From NCBI RefSeq assembly GCF_038004425.1, contig NZ_JBBORC010000001.1:2519001-2583000 (forward strand): a stretch of 64,000 nucleotides of DNA, read 5' to 3'. A program made the translations under genes and the position numbers. The stretch is from Solibacillus sp. FSL W7-1464 (GTDB lineage: Bacteria; Bacillota; Bacilli; Bacillales_A; Planococcaceae). The notes beneath the pieces were generated by a model that was not told the origin of the DNA, searched no databases, and worked only from the letters and a program-made list of their open reading frames with translations. This document shows, one piece after another, positions 18,851 through 27,377 of the stretch (within the stretch, counting starts at the first letter, position 1; the number at the start of each line of letters is the position of its first letter).

Positions 18851-19621
18851 GTGAAGAACATGAATTTTAGACCTTGTATCGATTTACACGACGGAAAAGT
18901 GAAGCAAATTGTCGGAAGTACGCTTGGCTATGACAATAAAGAAGTGGTTGAAAATTTCACTTCTGACCAGGATGCCTCGTATTACGCTTCACTGTTTCTG
19001 CAGAACAAACTGACAGGTGGCCATGTTATTATGCTTGGACCAGGCAATGAAGAAGCGGCGATTTCTGCATTGCAGGCTTATCCGAACGGCCTTCAAATTG
19101 GCGGCGGTATTACAGCCGACAATGCACAGAAATATATCGATGCAGGTGCTTCGCATGTCATTGTGACATCATATATTTTTCATGACGGGCAGCTTGATAT
19201 GGATCGCTTGCAGCAATTGGTTAAAACAATCGGCAAAGAAAAACTTGTCCTTGATCTGAGCTGTCGAAAACGTGATGGTAAATGGTATGTTGTAACAGAC
19301 AAATGGACAAAATTCAGCGACTTCGAAGTAAATTCGCAGTCAATTAAGGAAATTGAAGAATTTTGTGATGAACTCCTCATTCATGCGGTGGATGTGGAAG
19401 GAAAACGAAGTGGTATGCAGGAAGATTTAGTACGTGATCTGGCGGAATGGACATCGATTCCAACAACATATGCTGGAGGCGTCCGTTCAATTGATGATTT
19501 GAAAAAGTTCGAATCGCTTTCAAATGGGAAATTGCACGTCACAATCGGTAGTGCCCTTTCCATTTTCGGCGGTGATCTGGACTTCCAAACAGTAGTGAAT
19601 TACTGCGAAGGTATTACGTAG
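18851..19621 (+). CDS. hisA: HisA-type ProFAR isomerase of the eukaryotic (HIS6) class
   Basis: 256 residues, TIM barrel. Converts ProFAR to PRFAR, step four of histidine synthesis. The sequence follows yeast HIS6 rather than bacterial HisA: CIDLHDGKVKQIVGSTL, YYASLFLQNKLTGGHVIMLG, LQIGGGI, VIVTSYIF, LVLDLSCRKRDGKWYV, ELLIHAVDVEGKRSGMQ, YAGGVRSIDDL and GSALSIFGG. Both catalytic Asp positions (CIDLHDG and LDLSCRK) are kept. Standalone plus-strand gene between recD2 and a catalase, with its own strong terminator and no other his genes nearby. Start GTG 18851 or ATG 18860; neither has a strong SD. Horizontal origin is plausible. Confidence 0.88.
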   Translation: MKNMNFRPCIDLHDGKVKQIVGSTLGYDNKEVVENFTSDQDASYYASLFLQNKLTGGHVIMLGPGNEEAAISALQAYPNGLQIGGGITADNAQKYIDAGASHVIVTSYIFHDGQLDMDRLQQLVKTIGKEKLVLDLSCRKRDGKWYVVTDKWTKFSDFEVNSQSIKEIEEFCDELLIHAVDVEGKRSGMQEDLVRDLAEWTSIPTTYAGGVRSIDDLKKFESLSNGKLHVTIGSALSIFGGDLDFQTVVNYCEGIT

Positions 19622-19668
19622 ACAGCACGGATATAAAAATTTCAATAAAAACCATAAGAAACAACACT

Positions 19669-19703
19669 AAGATCCATTTTTCACTGAGTGAAAAATGGAT
19701 CTT
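19669..19703 (+). terminator. hisA terminator
   Basis: Perfect 15-bp inverted repeat AAGATCCATTTTTCA / TGAAAAATGGATCTT with a 5-nt loop, followed by a T-run to 19708. Convergent Mn-catalase gene ends at 19723 and may use it weakly. Confidence 0.92.
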
Positions 19704-19722
19704 TTTTTAACACGCTTCTTTT

Positions 19723-20616
19723 TTACATATTGAACATAAGGCGTTTTGCGATCATCTGGAACTCTTCCGGACCGATTCCCGGTGCAAACTCTTCCGGCAA
19801 TTCGTCCAGATCCGGCATCTTTGCACCTTTTGGCATCCCCTCTTCTACGATGAGCGGTGCATTTGTTGTCGGATGCGGTCCTTTCCAGATTTTATTTATA
19901 TCCTGATAATCCCCTACGTAATTCCATGTAAATAATACATTTCCATAACCACGCTCTTCATATTTTCTCGCGTGGTCAAATACATGATTGTCGAGGCTCG
20001 GAATTGGAAGCATTCGTGTTACATCTACACCCGTCGCCATTTCCAGTGCTTTTGCGTAAGCCACAACATGTGTGCCGCCACGAACCAGTAAATAACCAAT
20101 CATTTCGCGAGCTGTCGGATGATCCGTCATTTCATACACACGCATTTTATGTGTCCGCGCACCACACTCCAAGAAGAAATTATGCAGTAAATCGAGTACT
20201 AAATTCCCGCTGGAAAACACATATTCCCCGTTCCACGGTTTCCCCATCGAATCGACAGGTAAAGCTGTCTGCGCTGAAGCGATAAAACTCTGCGTATTGC
20301 GCATATTTTTGGCGTTCATCATCGGTGCCAGATTCGGGTTTCCGGAAAACGTCGTATCTTTGCCGAGTAAATTGATTGTCGTCGCCACGAGCTCCACATG
20401 TCCAAATTCTTCTGCTGTAATACTCGCAACTAAATCATAAAAAGGCTTTAATTTCTTTTTTCCCCGGAAATTAAATGATTGATACATATAGTTATTCAAA
20501 GTCGACATTTCGCCAAATTTCCCGCCTAATAATTCCTGTACCGCACTTGCAGCATTTGCGTCTCCATATTCAACCTGTGGTAAATCAATAAGTAATCGAT
20601 TGACGCGTTGAAACAA
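19723..20616 (-). CDS. Manganese catalase family protein
   Basis: 297 residues. Dimanganese catalase fold, breaking down hydrogen peroxide. Metal-ligand helices are visible: LQ..GGKFGEMSTLNNYMYQ-type first helix (VQELLGGKFGEMSTLNNY), AEEFGHVELVATTINLL, FFLECGARTHKMRVYEM and GGTHVVAYAKALE. C-terminal tail (GAKMPDLDELPEEFAPGIGP) as in spore-former members. Start is TTG 20616 with AGGGGG 7-9 nt upstream; that SD forms one side of a long inverted repeat (20620-20666), so translation may be controlled. Downstream of a DUF2642 gene, 65 bp away, on the same strand. Confidence 0.92.
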   Translation of the reverse strand: MFQRVNRLLIDLPQVEYGDANAASAVQELLGGKFGEMSTLNNYMYQSFNFRGKKKLKPFYDLVASITAEEFGHVELVATTINLLGKDTTFSGNPNLAPMMNAKNMRNTQSFIASAQTALPVDSMGKPWNGEYVFSSGNLVLDLLHNFFLECGARTHKMRVYEMTDHPTAREMIGYLLVRGGTHVVAYAKALEMATGVDVTRMLPIPSLDNHVFDHARKYEERGYGNVLFTWNYVGDYQDINKIWKGPHPTTNAPLIVEEGMPKGAKMPDLDELPEEFAPGIGPEEFQMIAKRLMFNM

Positions 20617-20620
20617 TATT

Positions 20621-20665
20621 GCACCCCCTAATTGTCATAGTAAGCTTATGACGATTAGGGGGTGC
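20621..20665 (-). promoter_or_regulatory. Long hairpin burying the Mn-catalase ribosome-binding site
   Basis: 18-bp arms (20621-20638 and 20648-20665) pair with one mismatch around a 9-nt loop. On the minus-strand mRNA the 3' arm ends UUAGGGGGUGC, containing the SD of the catalase TTG start, while the 5' arm supplies GCACCCCCUAAU, an anti-SD. No U-tract follows, so it is not a simple intrinsic terminator. Confidence 0.75.
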
Positions 20666-20681
20666 GTAGACCACATTCATT

Positions 20682-20897
20682 TCATTTTTTTAAAAATGGC
20701 ATAATCCAAACGATTTTGTCGATACGGATATAAAATGGTGTCTGACACACATCAAGCACAATATAATCCGGACAGATTGCGGCCAATATTCCTTGCTGAA
20801 CCCGATTCCCCTCTTGCTGGACAGCAACCATCTGCCCTAAATAGTTTTGGATCGCTTCAAGCCAGTACGCGTTTGGATATGTGTTCATTTGAACCAA
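20682..20897 (-). CDS. Small DUF2642 (YuzF-like) protein
   Basis: 71 residues. Pattern: a short N-terminal helix (YWLEAIQNYLGQMVAV), then an SH3/Lsm-like strand set ending FYIRIDKIVWIMPF, which matches small DUF2642 proteins of spore formers, often considered coat-associated; function not established. Start TTG 20897 has AAGGAG 7 nt upstream; the in-frame ATG 20888 is too far from it. Probably co-transcribed with the Mn-catalase, from which it is separated by the long hairpin. Confidence 0.7.
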   Translation of the reverse strand: MVQMNTYPNAYWLEAIQNYLGQMVAVQQEGNRVQQGILAAICPDYIVLDVCQTPFYIRIDKIVWIMPFLKK

Positions 20898-20958
20898 AAA
20901 ATCACTCCTTTGTATGCATACTGTACAATATGCGAAAAAGGAGTGATCCGTTCATTCA

Positions 20959-21405
20959 TTATTTGCCTTTAGACTCAATCGTGATCGTTACAGGACCATC
21001 ATTAATAAGTGCAACATCCATCATTGCACCAAAAACACCTGTTTCAACATGCAGTCCATTCGCCTTTAATTGTTCATTGAAAGCTTCCCATAAAGGTTTT
21101 GCCTGTTCGGGTCTTGCGGCTTCCACAAAACTAGGCCGCTTCCCTTTACGAGTATCCGCATAAAGTGTAAATTGTGAAATTGATAAAATATCACCGCCTG
21201 CATCTAAAATGGAACGATTCATCTTGCCGTCCTCATCTTCCCAAATGCGCAAGTCGGTAATCTTTTTCGCTACATAGTTGATATCTTCCTCTGTATCACT
21301 ATGCGTAATGCCTACAAGCAGCACATAGCCTTTTTGAATGGCACCTGTTACTTGCCCATCGACTGTAACAGAAGCCTGTTTTGAACGTTGTAATATTACG
21401 CGCAT
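20959..21405 (-). CDS. dtd: D-aminoacyl-tRNA deacylase
   Basis: 148 residues, standard length. Removes D-amino acids (and glycine from tRNA-Ala) from mischarged tRNA. Both family signatures are present: [10 protein letters not shown] (SQFTL motif, near residue 78) and the C-terminal INDGPVT (the GP cis-motif). Adjacent to relA (18 bp), the usual Bacillales arrangement; ATG with GGGG upstream. Confidence 0.96.
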   Translation of the reverse strand: MRVILQRSKQASVTVDGQVTGAIQKGYVLLVGITHSDTEEDINYVAKKITDLRIWEDEDGKMNRSILDAGGDILSISQFTLYADTRKGKRPSFVEAARPEQAKPLWEAFNEQLKANGLHVETGVFGAMMDVALINDGPVTITIESKGK

Positions 21406-21423
21406 CTTTTCCCCTACTATCTA

Positions 21424-23619
21424 TTAATTAATTACACGCTGAACGGAGTAAATATCCGGTAGCTGTTTAATTTTTTCGACAACACGATGTAGCCCTGAAA
21501 TATTGGTAATGGCAATCGTTAAATGAATCGTGGCAATTTTTTCACGATCCGCCCGACCTGTAACGGCCAAAATATTTGTTTTCGCCTCACTGACAGCATG
21601 CATGACATCATTTAAAATGCCTGGACGGTCATATGCCGAAATCTCTATATCCACAGGGTAGTCTTTACGAGTCTGCGTACCGTCATTTTCCCATTCCACT
21701 TCAATAAGACGCTCCAGGTTTCCGTCTTCCTGGATATTCGGACAGTCCGCACGGTGTACCGAAACACCGCGGCCTTTTGTAATAAAGCCGACAATATCAT
21801 CACCCGGTACCGGTGTACAGCAACGTGATAAACGAATTAGTAAATTATCGATTCCTTTTACAATTACACCTGATTCCGTACGCTTTTTCGGTGTCGGATT
21901 GTTCATACTTTTAACGATTTTTTCGAGTGCTTCTTCCTGTTCACGCTCTTTACGCATTTTTTCGGCAAGACGATTGACGATTTGCTGAGCCGTAATTCCG
22001 CCTACGCCGACAGCCGCATATAAATCATCTTCATGGGTATAGTTGTATTTTTCAATCACACGTTTAATATTTTCCGGTGTTAAAACTTCCTTCATATCGA
22101 ACTCTTGGGTCTTTATTTCTTTTTCAACGAGTTCTTTTCCTTTAACAACACTTTCTTCACGTACATGCTTTTTGAAAAATTGCTTGATTTTGTTTTTCGC
22201 CTGTGAGCTTTGTGCAATCTTGATCCAATCACGGCTCGGGCCGAATGATTGTTTCGAGGTTAATACTTCAACAATATCCCCTGTTTTCAATGGTGTATCA
22301 AGCGGTACCATTTTTCCGTTAACTTTTGCACCAATTGTTTTATTCCCGACTTCCGAGTGTACGCGGTATGCAAAGTCAATCGGCACAGAACCGGATGGAA
22401 GCTCAATAACGTCCCCTTTAGGCGAGAATACATATACCATGTCGGAGAATAGGTCGAATTTCAGTGATTCCATAAATTCAGCAGCATTCGATGATTCATT
22501 TTGGAACTCCAGAATTTCACGGAACCAAGTCAGCTTCTGGTCAATTGTTTCAGCGTTTTGCTCAACAGTTTTCCCTTCTTTATAAGCCCAGTGAGCCGCG
22601 ATACCGAACTCCGCTATTTTATGCATTTCCTTTGTACGGATCTGCACCTCAAGCGGATCCCCATATGGTCCGATGACCGTTGTATGTAGGGATTGGTACA
22701 AATTTTGCTTTGGCATTGCAATATAATCTTTAAAGCGTCCGGGCATCGGTTTCCATAATGTATGGATAATCCCGATTACCGCGTAGCAATCTTTAATACT
22801 ATCGACTAAAATACGTACCGCAAGTAAATCATAAATTTCATTAAATTGCTTTTTTTGAAGCACCATTTTGCGGTAAATGCTGTATAAATGTTTCGGACGA
22901 CCAAAAATATCCGCTTCAATTTCCACTTCTTTCAACTGGGAATTGATTTCGTCCATTACGTTATCCAAATAAGCCTCACGTTCGTCACGCTTTTTCTTCA
23001 TCAAGCTGACGATTCGGTAATACTGCTGCGGATTTAAATAACGTAATGCTGTATCCTCCAGCTCCCATTTCACTTTTGAAATTCCTAATCTGTGTGCTAA
23101 CGGAGCGAAAATTTCCAGTGTTTCCTGTGAAATGCGGCGTTGTTTTTCTGCCGGCAAATGCTTTAATGTACGCATATTGTGCAAACGATCCGCCAGCTTA
23201 ATTAGAATTACCCGGATATCCTGAGCCATCGCGACGAACATTTTCCGGTGGTTTTCGGCTTGCTGCTCTTCTTTTGACATATATTTAATCTTCCCAAGCT
23301 TTGTTACCCCGTCCACTAGCTTGGCCACTTCTTCACTAAATTCATTTACAAGATCTTCGCGCGTCACTTCCGTGTCTTCCACGACATCATGCAGAAATCC
23401 TGCCGCTACTGTTTCAGGATCCATCTGCAGCTCTGCCAAAATACCGGCCACTTGTACGGGGTGAATAATATATGGTTCTCCAGAGCTGCGGAACTGCTCT
23501 TTATGTGCTTCTTTCGCTACCTCATATGCTTTTACAACAAAGGTAACATGTTCTTCGTTCATATAGGATTTGACGAGCTCGAAAACATCTTCGGGCGCCA
23601 ATATTTGTTCTTTCGCCAT
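21424..23619 (-). CDS. relA: Bifunctional (p)ppGpp synthetase/hydrolase
   Basis: 731 residues. Rel: HD hydrolase domain ([21 protein letters not shown] near 75-80, DRLHNMRTL), synthetase domain with the RFKD motif of bifunctional enzymes ([12 protein letters not shown]), TGS domain ([19 protein letters not shown]), a Cys-rich region ([12 protein letters not shown]) and a C-terminal ACT domain. Start ATG 23619 (MAKEQ) follows AGGTGG; the frame extends further up without function. Governs the stringent response. About 195 bp lie between it and apt. Confidence 0.96.
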   Translation of the reverse strand: MAKEQILAPEDVFELVKSYMNEEHVTFVVKAYEVAKEAHKEQFRSSGEPYIIHPVQVAGILAELQMDPETVAAGFLHDVVEDTEVTREDLVNEFSEEVAKLVDGVTKLGKIKYMSKEEQQAENHRKMFVAMAQDIRVILIKLADRLHNMRTLKHLPAEKQRRISQETLEIFAPLAHRLGISKVKWELEDTALRYLNPQQYYRIVSLMKKKRDEREAYLDNVMDEINSQLKEVEIEADIFGRPKHLYSIYRKMVLQKKQFNEIYDLLAVRILVDSIKDCYAVIGIIHTLWKPMPGRFKDYIAMPKQNLYQSLHTTVIGPYGDPLEVQIRTKEMHKIAEFGIAAHWAYKEGKTVEQNAETIDQKLTWFREILEFQNESSNAAEFMESLKFDLFSDMVYVFSPKGDVIELPSGSVPIDFAYRVHSEVGNKTIGAKVNGKMVPLDTPLKTGDIVEVLTSKQSFGPSRDWIKIAQSSQAKNKIKQFFKKHVREESVVKGKELVEKEIKTQEFDMKEVLTPENIKRVIEKYNYTHEDDLYAAVGVGGITAQQIVNRLAEKMRKEREQEEALEKIVKSMNNPTPKKRTESGVIVKGIDNLLIRLSRCCTPVPGDDIVGFITKGRGVSVHRADCPNIQEDGNLERLIEVEWENDGTQTRKDYPVDIEISAYDRPGILNDVMHAVSEAKTNILAVTGRADREKIATIHLTIAITNISGLHRVVEKIKQLPDIYSVQRVIN

Positions 23620-23776
23620 TATGAGTCCACCTGTTCTTTCTATTTTCGCTTTAAGTATAAATTCAATTGTATAAAAGATATCTACTAAATGTAAAGGCAC
23701 GTGGGCATTTAGTTTTGCAGAAAGTCGAAATTTGTAGAATTATTGAACAGCTTCTAGTAGATAATTCATTGAAAAA

Positions 23777-23807
23777 AACTACCCCGTAAAGAATATACGG
23801 GATAGTT
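23777..23807 (-). terminator. apt terminator
   Basis: 12-bp stem AACTATCCCGTA / TACGGGGTAGTT (one mismatch) followed by TTTTTTTC on the minus strand, just after the apt stop. Confidence 0.85.
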
Positions 23808-23814
23808 CAGTCGA

Positions 23815-24327
23815 TTAATATTGAATTAAAGTTTTAATTGGAATATTGTTGATTTTGTTACGGCCATTCAATTCTGAAAGCTCGATAATGAATGCTGCAC
23901 CCACTACTTCGCCACCTAATTGTTCGATTAAGCGAACAGTTGCTTCTACTGTACCGCCTGTTGCAAGCAGATCATCACAGATTAAAACTTTTTGGCCTGG
24001 TTTTACTGCATCTTTGTGCATTGTTAACGTGTCTGTACCGTATTCTAAACCATAATCTGCAGAAATCACTTCACGCGGAAGTTTTCCTGGTTTACGAACT
24101 GGTGCGAAACCGATTTCTAATGCATAGGCAACCGGACAACCAATAATAAATCCGCGTGCTTCAGGACCTACAATGATTTCAGCGCCAACTTCTTTTGCAT
24201 ATTTTACAATTTCATCAGTCGCATATTTATATGCCGGACCATTATCCATGATTGTTGTAATATCTTTAAAGCTGATGCCCTCTTTCGGCCAATTTTCAAC
24301 TGTTGTTACGTACTGTTTTAAATCCAT
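23815..24327 (-). CDS. apt: Adenine phosphoribosyltransferase
   Basis: 170 residues. Makes AMP from adenine and PRPP. PRPP loop [13 protein letters not shown] near residue 120 and the [12 protein letters not shown] and RKPGKLPRE loops are present. 16 bp downstream of recJ, so the two form an operon; terminated by the hairpin at 23777-23807. Functionally it can reuse the adenine released by MtnN, whose gene is in the same window. Confidence 0.96.
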   Translation of the reverse strand: MDLKQYVTTVENWPKEGISFKDITTIMDNGPAYKYATDEIVKYAKEVGAEIIVGPEARGFIIGCPVAYALEIGFAPVRKPGKLPREVISADYGLEYGTDTLTMHKDAVKPGQKVLICDDLLATGGTVEATVRLIEQLGGEVVGAAFIIELSELNGRNKINNIPIKTLIQY

Positions 24328-24343
24328 TCTTCCTATGTCCTCC

Positions 24344-26665
24344 TCAAGAACTCAATCGTTCATTAAACCATTGCTTAAGTTCACTGTATGTTGCATATAA
24401 CAGCTTCTGCTCAAGTTCAATCTTTTGTGAACGCAATTTATATGACGGTGCTTCGGATAATGCTTTTTTCGGTGCATTTTCGTTTACTGTCGTCAAACCA
24501 TTCTCTATTGTAACAAATCCTAGCTCAAAAAACACTTTTGTCATAAATTTAATTACTTCTATATTTAGTCCGATATGTTCGGATAATTGTCGAATATGTT
24601 GTTTCAAGTTAAAATCCGGACGTTTTTTCAGAAATCCGAAATACCATTTGAAGTGTTCCCTTGTCGGCATTCCATTAAAATATGCAGATTGATCGGTATT
24701 TAAATGAGCATAAATTCTTTCAATTTGAACATCCTGCAGTAATTTTTCCAGTGCGGAAACATTTTCCGGCAAATCGAGTAACACGATATTTTTGTGTAAT
24801 TTATCAGTTTCAGCCTCTACTGTAAAATAGACAATTTCTTTGGGGATTTCCAGTTCGAAATGTTGTTTTGTCTGTTCGGAAAAAGCAATAAAATCTGTTT
24901 TTTCCACGTTAATTTTTGCAAGCCAGTTTGCTGTCTTGCTTTTCCCCCGGTAATCATATAGCTGCCATTCACTAACCCGGACATCCTGAATCATGAATTG
25001 CGGCTTTTTATTGCCCTGCCATTCATTGATTTGCAAATCCCCAACTAATGACAAAGCAACCCCATATGAAATTTCATCATGTAAGGACCCTTTATTGAAC
25101 CCAATTGCATCAAGAGAATGGTATGGATCTTCCAGTTCCATCTTCAGATGATTTTCGCCTGAACCGATTTTGCGCATCGATTTTACTTTTACATCCTGAA
25201 TTCCGAAAACCGGCTTCGGAAATTCTGTACCAAATGGAGCCAACTGCCGCAGTTCTTCAATCGCATCCACAGTAATTTCACTTAGCTCAATCGGCACATC
25301 AATCTGCATCTTCTGTACAAGCTGCTCTTCGGTTAAACAAAGGCGTGCCTGTTCATTTAAACGTGCACGTAATGATTCCACATGTTCTATCGGCAATGTC
25401 ATCCCTGCTGCCATCGGGTGTCCACCGAAATGCGGTAATATATCACGGTTTTTCGCCAACTCATTATACAGATGAAATCCTTCAATACTTCTCGCGGAAC
25501 CTTTCGCGATCGCTTTTTCATGGTTAAGTGAAAGAACGATTGTCGGACGGTAATATTTTTCGACTAATCGCGATGCAACAATCCCCACAACCCCCGGATT
25601 CCAGCCTTCCCCTGCTACAACCAGAACTAGAGAATCTTTTAGAGTAATATCACTTTCAATCATTGCCATTGCTTCATTTGTAATGTCTTCAACAATTTTT
25701 TTCCGTTCCATATTTTTATCATTCAGTTGGGTTGCCAATGCATTTGCCTGTAGCGGGTCTTCACTCATTAAAAAATGCACACCCGGCTCGGCACTGCCTA
25801 AACGCCCAATTGCATTAAGGCGCGGACCGAAATAAAAACCAACTGTTTCTTCATTAATCTCTCTCTGTTTTGATCCCGAAGCATCACAGATAGCTTTAAC
25901 CCAAGGATTCGGCGACTGTTTTAATGCCTGCAAACCGCGCTGAACTAAATAGCGGTTTTCGCCAACGAGCGGTACTAAATCAGCAATTGTTCCGACCGCC
26001 ACATATTCAAATAAATGGTCCGGCAACTCGCCATATAATGCATGCGCCAACTTGAAAGCAACACCTACTCCCGCAAGCTCACCAAACGGGTAATGACCCT
26101 CTGGGACACGTGGATGGATGATAACAGTGGCATCCGGCAAAACTTCACCGGCTTCATGGTGATCGGTAATAATGACATCCATACCAAGCTCTCTTGCCAC
26201 TTTTACTTGTTCAATTCCGCTTATTCCATTATCGACTGTAATAATCAAATTTACGCCATCTTCATAAGCTTTTTTGAAAAGTTCTTCATTTGGTCCATAT
26301 CCATGAATAAACCGGTCTGGAATGACAAAGCTGACATCTGCCCCCAAATCAAGTAAAGCATTAAGCAGCACTGTTGTACTTGTAATACCATCGGCATCGT
26401 AATCGCCGTATACGAGGATTTTTTCACCGTCATCCAATGCTTGTTCAATACGCATAACCGCGTCTTCCATCCCGGCCATTAAAAACGGATCATGATATTG
26501 GGTTTCATCAATTTTCAATAATGGCTTTGCCTGTTCTATCGTTGTGCAGCCACGGGCAATTAAGATTTTTGCTGCGATCGTTGAAATATTCAGCTGTTCA
26601 CTAAATTGTTTTACAAGTTGCTCATCTTGCTGTGTAATCGTCCATAATTTTTGTGACTGTATCAT
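24344..26665 (-). CDS. recJ: Single-stranded-DNA-specific exonuclease RecJ
   Basis: 773 residues. 5'-3' ssDNA exonuclease in recombination and mismatch repair. DHH domain with [15 protein letters not shown] (about 79-93), [20 protein letters not shown]1 domain with [14 protein letters not shown]-fold region ([20 protein letters not shown]) and the extended C-terminal domain typical of Firmicutes RecJ. Heads the recJ-apt pair; gap of about 230 bp to the LapA-domain gene. Confidence 0.96.
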   Translation of the reverse strand: MIQSQKLWTITQQDEQLVKQFSEQLNISTIAAKILIARGCTTIEQAKPLLKIDETQYHDPFLMAGMEDAVMRIEQALDDGEKILVYGDYDADGITSTTVLLNALLDLGADVSFVIPDRFIHGYGPNEELFKKAYEDGVNLIITVDNGISGIEQVKVARELGMDVIITDHHEAGEVLPDATVIIHPRVPEGHYPFGELAGVGVAFKLAHALYGELPDHLFEYVAVGTIADLVPLVGENRYLVQRGLQALKQSPNPWVKAICDASGSKQREINEETVGFYFGPRLNAIGRLGSAEPGVHFLMSEDPLQANALATQLNDKNMERKKIVEDITNEAMAMIESDITLKDSLVLVVAGEGWNPGVVGIVASRLVEKYYRPTIVLSLNHEKAIAKGSARSIEGFHLYNELAKNRDILPHFGGHPMAAGMTLPIEHVESLRARLNEQARLCLTEEQLVQKMQIDVPIELSEITVDAIEELRQLAPFGTEFPKPVFGIQDVKVKSMRKIGSGENHLKMELEDPYHSLDAIGFNKGSLHDEISYGVALSLVGDLQINEWQGNKKPQFMIQDVRVSEWQLYDYRGKSKTANWLAKINVEKTDFIAFSEQTKQHFELEIPKEIVYFTVEAETDKLHKNIVLLDLPENVSALEKLLQDVQIERIYAHLNTDQSAYFNGMPTREHFKWYFGFLKKRPDFNLKQHIRQLSEHIGLNIEVIKFMTKVFFELGFVTIENGLTTVNENAPKKALSEAPSYKLRSQKIELEQKLLYATYSELKQWFNERLSS

Positions 26666-26844
26666 ATATATTCACTTCCTCACGCAGTTCATTATAACGG
26701 AAATCTATTACGTTTCCCAAATTTTCTTCTGATATTAATAGAAAAATTGATATGTAATTTCAGGAAAACTGCTCGTTAAAAACATTACATTGAACTGTCT
26801 CAACGAACGATTTTTCAATTGGATTATTAATGGCCAATAAAAAA

Positions 26845-26879
26845 AGCTATTCGGAACGGGCTTCGCGTTTCAAATAGCT
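26845..26879 (-). terminator. Terminator of the LapA-domain gene
   Basis: AGCTATT-based stem of about 14 bp with one mismatch and a G-U pair, followed by seven T on the minus strand (26844-26838). Confidence 0.8.
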
Positions 26880-26899
26880 GCCATGATGGTAGATGACCC

Positions 26900-27271
26900 T
26901 TAAATTTTCTCTGCTGTTCCGGCATCATCATCCGGAACTTCTTCTGTCACAAATGCGGAAGCGCCCCGTTCCCGAAGCTCGTTTTTCAGTCGTACTACCT
27001 CCGCATCCTTTTCATTGATCAGTACACGGGCTGCCTCAAGTTCTTTTCGAACGGCTTTCGTTTGCCTTTTGCCTCCGTACATGCGGAATGCCGAAAAACA
27101 AAAGCTGATGATAAAACCAATTAATACCGACCCTAAAATGACTAATATCAATGGCCAGCGCGCTTCTCCAAAAACATAATTGACCTGAACACTATCCACA
27201 TTTACTGTAGCAAAAACAGCAATAATAATTGCAAAAATAAGTCCAACTACTAATGTCCATTGAATTTTCAT
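26900..27271 (-). CDS. LapA-domain (DUF1049) membrane protein
   Basis: 123 residues. Two membrane helices (about 5-25 LVVGLIFAIIIAVFATVNV and 41-63 LILVILGSVLIGFIISFCF) separated by the VDSVQVNYVFGEARWP loop characteristic of LapA-type proteins, then a basic stretch (RMYGGKRQTKAVRKELE) and a coiled-coil/acidic tail in the cytoplasm. E. coli LapA with LapB controls LpxC turnover, irrelevant in a Gram-positive, so the role here is unknown. It follows secDF's neighbour position as in Bacillus (YrvD). ATG with GAGAGGAG upstream. Confidence 0.85.
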   Translation of the reverse strand: MKIQWTLVVGLIFAIIIAVFATVNVDSVQVNYVFGEARWPLILVILGSVLIGFIISFCFSAFRMYGGKRQTKAVRKELEAARVLINEKDAEVVRLKNELRERGASAFVTEEVPDDDAGTAEKI

Positions 27272-27335
27272 ATTAGTCTCCTCTCACACTTTATTTAAAA
27301 AATTTATTCCTTTTTTTGAGAGAGGGTAAACAAAA

Positions 27336-27370
27336 AACCGCGTAATTTGCAGAAGTGCAATTACGCGGTT
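27336..27370 (-). terminator. secDF terminator
   Basis: AACCGCGTAATTGC-type stem of 14 bp with one bulge and a 6-nt loop, followed by TTTTTTG on the minus strand, 8 bp after the secDF stop. Confidence 0.88.
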
Positions 27371-27377
27371 CATATTT

